Below, piece by piece: positions 44,841 to 53,222 of a stretch of 64,000 nt of DNA; the first letter of the stretch is position 1; each line of letters starts with the position of its first letter. The notes beneath the pieces were generated by a model. That model ran no database searches. It was not told where the DNA came from and worked only from the letters and a program-made list of their open reading frames with translations. Origin of the DNA: Ferruginibacter sp. (lineage in GTDB: Bacteria > Bacteroidota > Bacteroidia > Chitinophagales > Chitinophagaceae). The DNA lies in contig JACMKX010000021.1 in NCBI GenBank assembly GCA_014379905.1, positions 1 through 64,000 of the forward strand. Direction: 5' to 3'. The position numbers and the translations under genes were made by a program.

Positions 44841-45335
44841 TTACCATTTGTCTACTTCTTCTGTACTGCCATTGTCGGCAGCAGCAGCAGGGGTAGTATT
44901 ATCTGATGCAACTGGTGCAGCTATTTCTGCTTCTTCTTTTACTTCCGGGGTAGCAGTATAAGTTACTTCTTCATGTTTTACCTCGGCCGCCACTGCTTCT
45001 TCGTTTGTAAAAGCCGGCGTTGTTCCTTCTTCGCCTTCGTATGGTGTATCGTGGTTGAAGGCATCAAAATCAAAATCAGGCATCAATTCTGTTTTTACAT
45101 AATCAACCGCTTCACTTAATCCTTTTACAAATTTGTTGAAGTCTTCTTTGTACAAAAAGATCTTGTGACGGTCGTACCCATCAGAATCAAAGCGTTTGCG
45201 GCTTTCCGTAATGGTGAGGTAAAAATCATTGCCACGGGTCTCTCTTACATCAAAAAAGTAAGTTCTGCGTTTGCCTGCTTTAATGCGTTTGCTGTAAACG
45301 CTATCCATTTTTTTGTCGTTGTTTTCGTACGCCAC
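44841..45335 (-). CDS. DUF3276 protein, PUR-alpha-like single-stranded nucleic acid binder
   Basis: A 164-aa protein whose first 95 residues form the DUF3276/PUR domain: SKRIKAGKRRTYFFDVRETR, FYLTITESRKRFDSDGYDRH and KIFLYKEDFNKFVKGLSEAV match the PUR-repeat pattern of Bacteroidota homologues that bind single-stranded DNA or RNA. The C-terminal half is an acidic, Ala/Glu/Thr-rich disordered tail. A well-spaced promoter lies upstream (45378-45407). Confidence 0.9.
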   Translation of the reverse strand: MAYENNDKKMDSVYSKRIKAGKRRTYFFDVRETRGNDFYLTITESRKRFDSDGYDRHKIFLYKEDFNKFVKGLSEAVDYVKTELMPDFDFDAFNHDTPYEGEEGTTPAFTNEEAVAAEVKHEEVTYTATPEVKEEAEIAAPVASDNTTPAAAADNGSTEEVDKW

Positions 45336-45377
45336 TGTTGTTTTTTTGTTTTGTTAAATGATTCTTTTTGAACGGGG

Positions 45378-45407
45378 CAAAGATAAAATTGTTTTTGAAT
45401 TGACAAA
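45378..45407 (-). promoter_or_regulatory. Bacteroidota promoter of the DUF3276 gene
   Basis: Minus-strand TTTG (45404-45407) and TATCTTTG (45378-45385) are separated by 18 bp, the closest match to the TTTG/TAnnTTTG consensus in the window. Confidence 0.6.
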
Positions 45408-45434
45408 ATTTATCCAAAAGTTTTAAAAAATAGC

Positions 45435-47276
45435 TCAAATGCTGTCTGGCTGGGCAGTTTCCCCCTGTTGCTGCTTTCGGTACATCGCAGCATATATACC
45501 ATTTTGCTCTAATAGCTGGGAATGGGTTCCGGTTTCTTCAATACGGCCATCCTGCATTACCACAATCTTATCAAACTGGAACAGGGCAAATATGCGGTGC
45601 GTGATTATAATGGCTGTTTTATTTTGCAGGTAAGCGTAGAGGTTAGTAATGATCGTTTTCTCTGTCCGGGCATCCACGGCACTCAGGCAATCATCAAAAA
45701 TAACGATGTTGGGGTCTTTAATAAGGGCGCGGGCAATGGAGATGCGTTGCTTTTGTCCGCCGCTCAATGTAACGCCCCGCTCTCCTACCATTGTTTCCAT
45801 ACCATCGGCAAAATAGCTGATCTCGTTATAAATGCTTGCCTGCCTTGCAGCTTCGTCCACTTCTTCATCAGTTGCGCCTGCTTTGCCAAAACGGATATTG
45901 TTTTTTATAGTATCACTAAAGAGGAATACATCCTGTGGTACATAGCTTAACTGGTCTCTTAACTTTTCTAATTGCAATGACTCAATTGGTTTATCATCAT
46001 AGTGCAACGTTCCGGTATTTGGATCATACATGCGGAGCAACAATTGTGCAATGGTCGATTTCCCGGAACCGGTTTTACCAACAATGGCGATCTTTTCTCC
46101 TTTTTTAATATGAAGCGAAAAATCTTTGATGGCATGTATACCGGTATGGGGATAAGTAAAGTTTACTTTATCGAAACTTATATTACCCTGTAATAAATGT
46201 GGTTCAGCTTCGGGAACATCTTTTATTACGGGTACAGTTTGTAAAAATTCATTGATGCGGCGTTGTGAAGCTACTGCCCGCTGTGTCATACTTGCCGTCC
46301 AGCCAATAGCGCTCACGGGAAAAGTGAGCATTTGAATATACATCACAAACTCTGCAATTTTTCCTACGGAAGCCCCTTCCACATGGTTGACCACATCCAG
46401 TCCACCTACCATAATGGTAACAAGCGTACTTAAACCAATAAGCAAAGCCATGCTGGGAAAATAAATGGCTTCAGTTTTGGCAAGACTCAATGCATTGTTT
46501 TTATATTCCTCGCTATTCTGCGCAAAAAAACGTTGCATAGATCTTTCCTGCACGAAAGATTTTATAACCCTGATGCCGGAATAAGATTCCTGGGCATTGC
46601 TGGTAAGATTGCTCAGCATAGCTTGTATGCGTTCACTCTTACGGTTGATGATGGTATTAACAAAATAGATAGTGAGTGCCAGTATGGGTAAAGGGCACAG
46701 GGCAACAATGGTAAGTTTTACATCGGAACGCATCATAAAAAAAATGCTGAACCCAATCACTGCTGCCAGGTTGATGAAATACATAATTGCAGGCCCGGTG
46801 TACATGCGTACCCTGCTTACATCTTCCGAAATGCGGTTCATCAGGTCACCGGTGCTATGCGTTTTATAAAACTGTGTATCTAATTGCTGGTAATGTTGAA
46901 ATACTTCGTTTTTTTGATCAAACTCCACGTGGCGGCTCATTACAATAATGGTTTGCCTCATAAGGAACATAAATAAGCCGCTAATTATAGCCAGTATCAG
47001 TAATATCAGGCCTGCAAATAAAATTTTGCTTTTAAAAGGCTGCGAATCAAATTGTGTGAGCACCGCTTTAACTATGATATCATAGTTTTTTGTTGTACCA
47101 TCTGCGGCAACTCCAACTGGTTTTTGAATGGTATGTACCACGGTGTTGACCACATAACCTGTAATTTGCGGTGCCAGTATCCTGAAATAATTGGTTAATA
47201 CCACGAAGCCAATTCCCAGTAAAAAAAGTTTACGATACTTCCACAAATATTTATTGAGGCTCGAAAGCTGCTTCAT
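45435..47276 (-). CDS. ABC transporter, fused permease and ATPase (MsbA/MDR type)
   Basis: A 613-aa half-transporter: six transmembrane helices (about 1-330) followed by the ATPase with Walker A VGKTGSGKST, the signature LSGGQKQRISIARAL and Walker B NIVIFDD. It probably works as a homodimeric exporter of lipids or drugs in the inner membrane; the substrate cannot be read from sequence. The ATG at 47276 (MKQLSSLNKYLW) is preferred over 47285 because a TAATTTTG element (47283-47290) overlaps the earlier codon. Confidence 0.9.
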   Translation of the reverse strand: MKQLSSLNKYLWKYRKLFLLGIGFVVLTNYFRILAPQITGYVVNTVVHTIQKPVGVAADGTTKNYDIIVKAVLTQFDSQPFKSKILFAGLILLILAIISGLFMFLMRQTIIVMSRHVEFDQKNEVFQHYQQLDTQFYKTHSTGDLMNRISEDVSRVRMYTGPAIMYFINLAAVIGFSIFFMMRSDVKLTIVALCPLPILALTIYFVNTIINRKSERIQAMLSNLTSNAQESYSGIRVIKSFVQERSMQRFFAQNSEEYKNNALSLAKTEAIYFPSMALLIGLSTLVTIMVGGLDVVNHVEGASVGKIAEFVMYIQMLTFPVSAIGWTASMTQRAVASQRRINEFLQTVPVIKDVPEAEPHLLQGNISFDKVNFTYPHTGIHAIKDFSLHIKKGEKIAIVGKTGSGKSTIAQLLLRMYDPNTGTLHYDDKPIESLQLEKLRDQLSYVPQDVFLFSDTIKNNIRFGKAGATDEEVDEAARQASIYNEISYFADGMETMVGERGVTLSGGQKQRISIARALIKDPNIVIFDDCLSAVDARTEKTIITNLYAYLQNKTAIIITHRIFALFQFDKIVVMQDGRIEETGTHSQLLEQNGIYAAMYRKQQQGETAQPDSI

Positions 47277-47282
47277 AAGAAG

Positions 47283-47290
47283 CAAAATTA
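47283..47290 (-). promoter_or_regulatory. -7 promoter element of the ABC transporter gene
   Basis: Minus-strand TAATTTTG is an exact TAnnTTTG match ending 6 bp before the preferred ATG; a TTTG lies 15 bp further upstream. Confidence 0.45.
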
Positions 47291-47344
47291 ATCAATCGGG
47301 TATATCAAATAAAATAAACCCGTACCAGCGGTAACAAGGGCGGT

Positions 47345-47410
47345 GAGTAGCCTGTGACCACGGTGGATCACCGTCTTGCGGTGACTGACCCGGGTCACAG
47401 TGACTTACTC
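47345..47410. repeat. Composite palindrome with possible cruciform folding
   Basis: Outer arms GAGTA/TACTC (47345-47349, 47406-47410) and CTGTGACC/GGTCACAG (47352-47359, 47393-47400) enclose CGGTG-GAT-CACCG (47361-47373), which can alternatively pair as CACCG-TCTTG-CGGTG (47369-47383). It lies in the 140-bp gap between the ABC gene and the outer-membrane gene. Confidence 0.6.
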
Positions 47411-47428
47411 TTTACTTCATGGCTATAC

Positions 47429-48529
47429 TTAAAAACTTTGCACCCAGCGTATCCCTGGTGTAACTCCTTTAAAAAAGTCTGTGAAATAAAGCACAGGCTG
47501 AATTTTTGTTTTGTCTTCAAAGATAGAAAGTGCGCCCACACCAAGCCTGGTAGTTCCTTTTTCATAAAGAGGTCCTCTTTGCCTGATAAGATATGCTACA
47601 CTTACGTTTAATAAGTTGTAATTATTTTTTTTAATATCATTATCTCTTATATAACCCCTTGAATAACCGAGTGTGAGAAACTGGTTGATATAAGTACGGT
47701 TGCTTCCTGCGACATCCTTTCCAAATGAAAAATGCTGCTCCAGGTTAAAATTAATGACCCTCCGAATATTTTTGCTGCCCAGGATAACGGCGGCACCGAA
47801 AGAAACCGAAGGAACAAAATTTGCTTTATAATTTTGAACTTCAACACTGGCACCAATTGAAAGGTAGTCTCCGCCGGAATTATAGCCCCGGATAGCATTT
47901 GATTTAATGGAAGGGTCTGCTACAGGGCTAAAGGTTCTGTCATCATTATTTTCCCACTTTTTATTAATGTTCTTTTGTATAGAAGATATTTTTCCATTGA
48001 TAATATTGTTCATGTATTCAGAAAGATCTGCCACATTATTCACCAGGAAAACAGCTTTGTAATAGCGGGTTTCATTGTATTTTTTTCTGAAAGCGTAGTC
48101 TGCCACAAAATTTACTTTGCCTACAAAGTTTACAGTATCCTGGGCTATTTTTAGGCTGGCAATCTCATCGTCCTTTATAAGAAAACTTTGCCCGGCCTGC
48201 CTGTACTGTGTTATTCTTAATTTTCGGTTCTCGCCGTCATCCAGGTTGTAATCAATTCGTTTGATTGTTCTTTCATCTGAGAGCGAATCTTTAAAATTGT
48301 TGATGTCTTTCAGAAAACCATAAATAATGGAATCCATATTTTTAAACTTATCGAGGTCCGCTACATTATTGGCATAGAATTCTACCTTATTGCCTTTTCC
48401 AAGATCAATGGAAAAATAACGATTGGTACTGTTGGGCGGAATGTTGAAAGGATAATCATTTGTTGACTGGGCAAAACCTGCCCGGCTGATGCTGCCAAGC
48501 AACATCAATCCAATAAAAATTTGTTTCAT
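47429..48529 (-). CDS. Secreted outer-membrane-type protein of the sigma-factor operon
   Basis: A 366-aa protein with a signal peptide (MKQIFIGLMLLGSISRAGFAQ) and a beta-rich mature chain. The last 150 residues look like amphipathic barrel strands (DYLSIGASVEVQNYKANFVP, INQFLTLGYSRGYI, NLLNVSVAYLIRQRGPLY). I do not recognise the family. It is the last gene of a minus-strand set with a sigma factor and a membrane protein that looks like an anti-sigma factor, so it may be their main target or effector. Confidence 0.7.
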   Translation of the reverse strand: MKQIFIGLMLLGSISRAGFAQSTNDYPFNIPPNSTNRYFSIDLGKGNKVEFYANNVADLDKFKNMDSIIYGFLKDINNFKDSLSDERTIKRIDYNLDDGENRKLRITQYRQAGQSFLIKDDEIASLKIAQDTVNFVGKVNFVADYAFRKKYNETRYYKAVFLVNNVADLSEYMNNIINGKISSIQKNINKKWENNDDRTFSPVADPSIKSNAIRGYNSGGDYLSIGASVEVQNYKANFVPSVSFGAAVILGSKNIRRVINFNLEQHFSFGKDVAGSNRTYINQFLTLGYSRGYIRDNDIKKNNYNLLNVSVAYLIRQRGPLYEKGTTRLGVGALSIFEDKTKIQPVLYFTDFFKGVTPGIRWVQSF

Positions 48530-48561
48530 TGTTTGCTATACTTTAATGGTAAAAAGAAAAT

Positions 48562-49236
48562 TTAGTTAAGCCGGATCCTGATAAGGTTGTCTTTACCTCC
48601 TTTGGTATTTCCGGTGTTGTTCGTGTATACCTGCCTGGTTCTATAGTTTATCGGAAAATAAGGCCTTCCCTCCTGTTGTGCAATGTCACTATTATTTTGA
48701 GATTGATTGAGCTCATTAATATGTAGCACTTTTAGTTTTTTTGTAGCTGCAATAACGGGGATCGCACGCTTTGCGACACTGTCAATGCCGGGTATATTTT
48801 GTTGAACTGGCTCCTGTTGTTCAGTTACAACCAGCAGTTCTTCAGCAATGTCATTTTTTTTATCAAGGCTTGCTGCCAGGGGAATATACTTTTTTTGACT
48901 TGCTTTCTCTTTTGTATAATTGGTAACAGCCGGGCTGTTTTGTATAATAGTCCCTACAGTTTCTTCCGGTATAACCGGGGCAATAGTTTTTACTATTGAC
49001 GGCGGGTTATTTTCAACTTTTTTATAGTTCCCGTTGTTAGCTAAAAACATTCCTGTACCTGCCAGGCAAGCCGCAGCCAGCCAATACCATGTTTTTTTAT
49101 AAGTTTTTTGTACAGGTTTTTTTTGTTGCAATTTATTCCAGGCAGCTTCTTTATCCAGGTTATTGCCGGGAACATCTTCAAACTCACCGAGCTTTTGCCG
49201 CCAGCCGTAATCGCTATTGTTGCTGTTGTTTGGCAT
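48562..49236 (-). CDS. Putative anti-sigma factor-like membrane protein
   Basis: A 224-aa protein with a cytoplasmic N-terminus (DYGWRQKLGEFEDVPGNNL, KEAAWNKLQ), one transmembrane helix (about 48-65, WYWLAAACLAGTGMFLAN) and a periplasmic Asn/Gln/Pro-rich domain. This topology is typical of anti-sigma factors encoded directly after a sigma gene, and it overlaps the sigma gene by 23 bp. No zinc-anti-sigma motif is seen. I took the ATG at 49236 because it begins the conserved cytoplasmic segment. Confidence 0.65.
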   Translation of the reverse strand: MPNNSNNSDYGWRQKLGEFEDVPGNNLDKEAAWNKLQQKKPVQKTYKKTWYWLAAACLAGTGMFLANNGNYKKVENNPPSIVKTIAPVIPEETVGTIIQNSPAVTNYTKEKASQKKYIPLAASLDKKNDIAEELLVVTEQQEPVQQNIPGIDSVAKRAIPVIAATKKLKVLHINELNQSQNNSDIAQQEGRPYFPINYRTRQVYTNNTGNTKGGKDNLIRIRLN

Positions 49237-49789
49237 AATAATTTGCTTTATTGTCAATATTTTTTTGTAGTAATTGTCTTGCCTTGTTTAACTGCGATTT
49301 AGATGTTCCTGTACTGATGCCGAGTTCTTTGGATATTTCCACGTGCGTCATTCCTTCTATTACAAAAAGGTTGAATACTGTTCTATAACCTACCGGCAAC
49401 TGTACGATCTGTTCAAAAATTTCTTTGGTGGAGAGCCTCTCAAGCAGATCCTCATCCAGCGCTACATTTTCTGCTTGAGACTCCGACACCATTTTAAATG
49501 CCTGCTGTTTTCTCAGGAACATAAGGCATTCGTTGATCATGATGCGTTTTATCCAGTTATAAACAGCCGCGTCATTTTCGTACTTAAAGTTGTTGAGTGC
49601 ATAAAAGAACTTAACAAAACCATTCAACATTCGTTCTTCTGCATCTTCCGGATTTTTCACGTAGCGCCTGCATAGCGTCATCATCCTGCCGGCATAAATG
49701 TCGTACAGGTATTTTTCAGCAGCTTTGCTTTTTTGTTTAGCCTCCAGTATCAGTTCCGCAATTTGCATGTGTTGGGTAATTCCTTCCAA
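49214..49789 (-). CDS. ECF-type RNA polymerase sigma factor
   Basis: A 191-aa sigma-70 family ECF factor. Region 2 is visible as YLYDIYAGRMMTLCRRYVKN and region 2.4 around YNWIKRIMINECLMFLRK. Region 4 reads LPVGYRTVFNLFVIEGMTH and ISKELGISTGTSKSQLNKAR, an HTH. It heads a three-gene unit with the membrane anti-sigma-like protein and an outer-membrane-type protein, suggesting cell-envelope signalling. The Met at residue 8 is an alternative start. Confidence 0.9.
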   Translation of the reverse strand: MEGITQHMQIAELILEAKQKSKAAEKYLYDIYAGRMMTLCRRYVKNPEDAEERMLNGFVKFFYALNNFKYENDAAVYNWIKRIMINECLMFLRKQQAFKMVSESQAENVALDEDLLERLSTKEIFEQIVQLPVGYRTVFNLFVIEGMTHVEISKELGISTGTSKSQLNKARQLLQKNIDNKANYYAKQQQQ

Positions 49790-49940
49790 AGATATAAATG
49801 CAGGTGGAGGTGGAAAGGTTGCCTGCTGTTAATTTTTTTTCGTGAACCTGGGAGAAACCGGAGGTAGCAAAACGCAGTGCACAGAGGTATATTTCTGTGT
49901 ACGCTGTAAAATACCCCGATTTTTCTGTGGGTAAAAGAAA

Positions 49941-49964
49941 AAGCCCCTGCAATAGCAGAGGCTT
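49941..49964 (-). terminator. Terminator of the hexuronate operon
   Basis: AAGCCCCTGC and GCAGAGGCTT (49941-49950, 49955-49964) form a stem with one mismatch, followed on the minus strand by TTTCTTTTAC. It lies about 60 bp past the MFS gene stop. Confidence 0.7.
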
Positions 49965-50022
49965 CTATTAGGAAAACCATTGGTAAAATTTTTTTATTCG
50001 GGTCTGACCTTCGGTCCCAACC

Positions 50023-51462
50023 CTAGAGATCGGTGATGGGTGCATATTTAGGAACCAGTGACTTCATTATGATCCAGCCGATAAGATAGGCTACAGAACA
50101 TATTATAAAAATGATAAAATATCCTGACTCAATGCCTTGAAATCCCAGGAATTCCATGTTGGTATTTTTTGCATGGTCAAACAAAATACCGGAAGATTTA
50201 TTGATGAGAAAAGAACCTAAACCACCTGCCATGCCACCGATGCCGGTAACAGTTGCAATGGCTTTTTTAGGAAACATATCTCCAACAGTGGAGAAAATAT
50301 TTGCTGACCAGGATTGATGAGCAGCGAGCGCAATCCCAATAAGTATTACAGGCAGCCAAACGGAAGTGGAACCCAGCGGCTGTGCAAATAAGGCCAACAA
50401 AGGAAAAAATGCAAAAATGAGCATGGCTTTCATTCGGCCGGCGTAAGAGTTCATACCCTTTTTCTCAACAAAGTAAGTGGGCAACCAACCACCAATAATA
50501 GACAATAATGTAATGGCATATAAAACGAATACATGCGGACGACTGGCCATTGAATCTAACCCATATACAGAATTAAGGTATGCGGGCGTCCAAAAAAGGA
50601 AGAACCACCATACACCATCTGTCATAAATTTTCCAACAACGAAGGCCCAGGTTTGTTTGTATTGAAGTGTTTTGAAAAAAGAGACAGCTTGTTTTGAATT
50701 GTTGGCGATATTTTCTTCCGCTGTATAATCCTGTTGAATATAAGCAAGCTCTGCTTCGTTCACTTTTGGATTAGCGTGTGGCTTTTTATAGATAAATACC
50801 CAAAAGCCCATCCATATAAAACCCAGTGCACCAATGATGATGAAAGATAACTCCCAGCCATATTTTTCTGCAATAACCGGAATGGTAAGTGGCGCAAGCA
50901 AAGCCCCTACTGTAGCGCCGGCATTAAAAATGCTGGTAGAAAATGCCCTGTCCTTCTTGGGAAAATATTCCGCTGTGCCTTTTATGGCAGCAGGGAAGTT
51001 TCCGGCCTCACCGATTGCCAACACCACCCTGGCAAATATAAAAAGCGATACGCTTGTTGAAATTATTTTCCCTGTGTCGGCAATACCGGCTATAATATTT
51101 TTGGCTTCTTCAAAACCAACCCACCATTTCCCGGTCAAAGATCCTGCTGTACCTATACCGGCAAATGCATGTAAACAAGCACCAATAGACCAAATAAAAA
51201 TAAACCACAAGAATCCTTTTTTTGTATCCATCCAATCTATAATTCTACCAGCGAATAACATTGCTATTGCATACACCAAAGAAAAAGTTGCGGTGATGTT
51301 TCCGTAATCAGAATTGGTCCAGTGAAACTCCGGCTGAATATGATCCGTCCATGTTAATGACAAAACCTGCCTGTCTAGATAATTAATTGTAGTTGCAAAG
51401 AACAGCATGGCCGTAATGGTCCACCTGAACTTTGTTGCTTTTACATTGGCTTGGGCTGGCAT
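50023..51462 (-). CDS. exuT: MFS transporter, hexuronate (ExuT)-like
   Basis: A 479-aa major facilitator protein with 12 predicted helices. The N-terminal RWTITAMLFFATTINYLDRQ is the ACS/ExuT signature, ending just after a conserved Asp-Arg pair. Neighbours (KDPG aldolase, KDG kinase, KduD-like dehydrogenase and uxaB/uxaC remnants) indicate that the substrate is a hexuronate or KDG-type sugar acid. The gene is the last of a tight operon, 3 bp after eda; a terminator follows. Confidence 0.87.
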   Translation of the reverse strand: MPAQANVKATKFRWTITAMLFFATTINYLDRQVLSLTWTDHIQPEFHWTNSDYGNITATFSLVYAIAMLFAGRIIDWMDTKKGFLWFIFIWSIGACLHAFAGIGTAGSLTGKWWVGFEEAKNIIAGIADTGKIISTSVSLFIFARVVLAIGEAGNFPAAIKGTAEYFPKKDRAFSTSIFNAGATVGALLAPLTIPVIAEKYGWELSFIIIGALGFIWMGFWVFIYKKPHANPKVNEAELAYIQQDYTAEENIANNSKQAVSFFKTLQYKQTWAFVVGKFMTDGVWWFFLFWTPAYLNSVYGLDSMASRPHVFVLYAITLLSIIGGWLPTYFVEKKGMNSYAGRMKAMLIFAFFPLLALFAQPLGSTSVWLPVILIGIALAAHQSWSANIFSTVGDMFPKKAIATVTGIGGMAGGLGSFLINKSSGILFDHAKNTNMEFLGFQGIESGYFIIFIICSVAYLIGWIIMKSLVPKYAPITDL

Positions 51463-51465
51463 TGC

Positions 51466-52125
51466 TTATTTTTTTAATGACTGAATAATACCTAACACTT
51501 CGGCAGTTGTTTGCTGCAGAACGCTGTAATTTTTATCTGCTGTTATTTTTTTTGTGATGAGTTTACTTCCCATGCCCACTGCAACCACACCTGATGAAAA
51601 CCACTCCTGTAAATTTTCCCTGGTAGTTTCAACACCGCCTGTTGGCATAAATAACATTTTGGGAAACAATTCTCTTATGGCCTGCATAAAGGAGGGGCCC
51701 AAAATATTGCCAGGGAATAATTTAACCAGCGGTACACCCATGTTTTCTGCCTTTAGAATTTCTGTTACCGTCATACAACCTGGGATCCACAAGGTTTTGT
51801 TGCTGTAGGCTACATCATATACATCTTCTGCCAAAGCCGGGCTGATCAAAAAATCGGCACCCGCATCAATGAACTGGTCTGCCTGGCTGGAATTTTTTAT
51901 CGTTCCAATACCAAGAAAAAAACCTGGTAATTGCTCCGCTTCTTTTTTTAATATTTTAAAATTGTCAAGGGCTTCTTCTCCCCGGTTGGTGAATTCGAGC
52001 AGGCGCAAACCGGAATTGTATAAAGTCTGCATCAATGCCACGCATACCTGCGGGTCTTTTTCAAAGAACAAAGGCATCAATCCCTGTTCTTTTAAAGTAT
52101 TTAATATGGAAGTAGTTTTATTCAT
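51466..52125 (-). CDS. eda: 2-dehydro-3-deoxy-phosphogluconate (KDPG) aldolase
   Basis: A 219-aa class I aldolase that splits KDPG into pyruvate and glyceraldehyde 3-phosphate. The Schiff-base lysine is in VPLVKLFPGNILGPSF, the catalytic Glu lies in TNRGEEALDNF and the phosphate site GGVETTRENLQEWF is near the C-terminus. It overlaps kdgK by 8 bp and lies 3 bp from the transporter, a translationally coupled KDG-degrading operon. Confidence 0.93.
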   Translation of the reverse strand: MNKTTSILNTLKEQGLMPLFFEKDPQVCVALMQTLYNSGLRLLEFTNRGEEALDNFKILKKEAEQLPGFFLGIGTIKNSSQADQFIDAGADFLISPALAEDVYDVAYSNKTLWIPGCMTVTEILKAENMGVPLVKLFPGNILGPSFMQAIRELFPKMLFMPTGGVETTRENLQEWFSSGVVAVGMGSKLITKKITADKNYSVLQQTTAEVLGIIQSLKK

Positions 52126-53131
52126 TTTGTTCGATCATATTTTTTATATCGCTGACGCTGCTAGTGGTAGCATCACCGGTTTGGGTTAATTTTAAAATGG
52201 CTGCTGCTGCTGCAAAATTAATCACATCCTCACCATTCAATTTATTTGTCAATCCATAAATAAGTCCGCCCATAAAACAATCCCCACTACCCACTTTGTC
52301 TACCACGTTCCTGATGGGGAATTCATCGGATACAAAAAATCCTGTCTCATTTTCCAGGCAGGCGAAATAATTATCATCCAGCCGAAATGTGTAAGCCATT
52401 GTTTTTACTGATGGAAATCTTGCTTTTAAAAGCTGCATACTTTGTTGTGCAGCTACTTCCAGCTGGTCATTGGATTTGCCCTTGCTTTCACTCAATGTCG
52501 CTTCTATACCGAGCAGGCTGTTGGCTGCCCATATATTTCCCATTACCACATCGCAATATTCCAATAACGCTGGCATAATATCCACCGGGTTCTTTCCATA
52601 TTGCCAAAGCCTGGCCCTGTAATTAAGATCTATAGAAACCGTAATGTTTTTTTTCCTGGCAGCTTTCACTGCTTCCAGGCAAACATTGGCTACATTTTCA
52701 TTTAATGCAGGACTGATAGCACTGAAGTGAAACCAGCCCACACCGTCTAAAATAGCGTCCCAATCGAGCTCCCCGGGTTTTAAGGCAGAAAAGGAAGAAT
52801 AATTCCTGTCGTAAATAACCGCACTGTTTTTAAGATCTTTTCCCTGCGGCAGGTAATAAGTTCCGATGCGTTCTCCGCCATATTTTATAAAAGTAGTATC
52901 AATATTTTTTTGCTGAATGAAGTCAGCAATTTCTTCGGCAAGGTAATTAGATGGCAATGCTGTAACATACCTTGTTAACTGGTTCCAAAGCGAAAGTGCA
53001 GTGGCGGCATTTAATTCTGCTCCGCCAATAAAAACCGGCATAGAATGATCCGTTATAAATTTTCCATCCATTGCGGGAGAGAAACGCAGGAGTAGTTCAC
53101 CGAAGCAGCAGATAATTTTTTTACCGGGCAT
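52118..53131 (-). CDS. kdgK: 2-dehydro-3-deoxygluconokinase (PfkB family)
   Basis: A 337-aa ribokinase-fold kinase that phosphorylates KDG at C6. Motifs: N-terminal IICCFGELLLRFSP, the substrate-binding GGAELNAATAL and the C-terminal VDKVGSGDCFMGGLIYGL with catalytic Asp in GSGD. Assignment to KDG rather than another sugar rests on the adjacent KDPG aldolase and KduD-like gene. It overlaps eda by 8 bp; the upstream SDR gene ends 89 bp away, across a REP-like repeat. Confidence 0.87.
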   Translation of the reverse strand: MPGKKIICCFGELLLRFSPAMDGKFITDHSMPVFIGGAELNAATALSLWNQLTRYVTALPSNYLAEEIADFIQQKNIDTTFIKYGGERIGTYYLPQGKDLKNSAVIYDRNYSSFSALKPGELDWDAILDGVGWFHFSAISPALNENVANVCLEAVKAARKKNITVSIDLNYRARLWQYGKNPVDIMPALLEYCDVVMGNIWAANSLLGIEATLSESKGKSNDQLEVAAQQSMQLLKARFPSVKTMAYTFRLDDNYFACLENETGFFVSDEFPIRNVVDKVGSGDCFMGGLIYGLTNKLNGEDVINFAAAAAILKLTQTGDATTSSVSDIKNMIEQNE

Positions 53132-53190
53132 TGAAGCATTTATGATTTAAGATTGTTAGATTTCCGATTCAGCCAGGGTTTTGCCGGGCA

Positions 53191-53222
53191 CAGGGCAACG
53201 CTGCAAACGCCTATAGGTTTTA
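53191..53222 (-). repeat. REP-like palindromic repeat, inverted copy
   Basis: On the minus strand it reads AAAACCTATAGGCGTTTGCA and onward, related to the repeats at 480 and 63433. It begins at the TAA stop of the SDR gene, so the repeat touches the end of the coding sequence. Confidence 0.55.
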
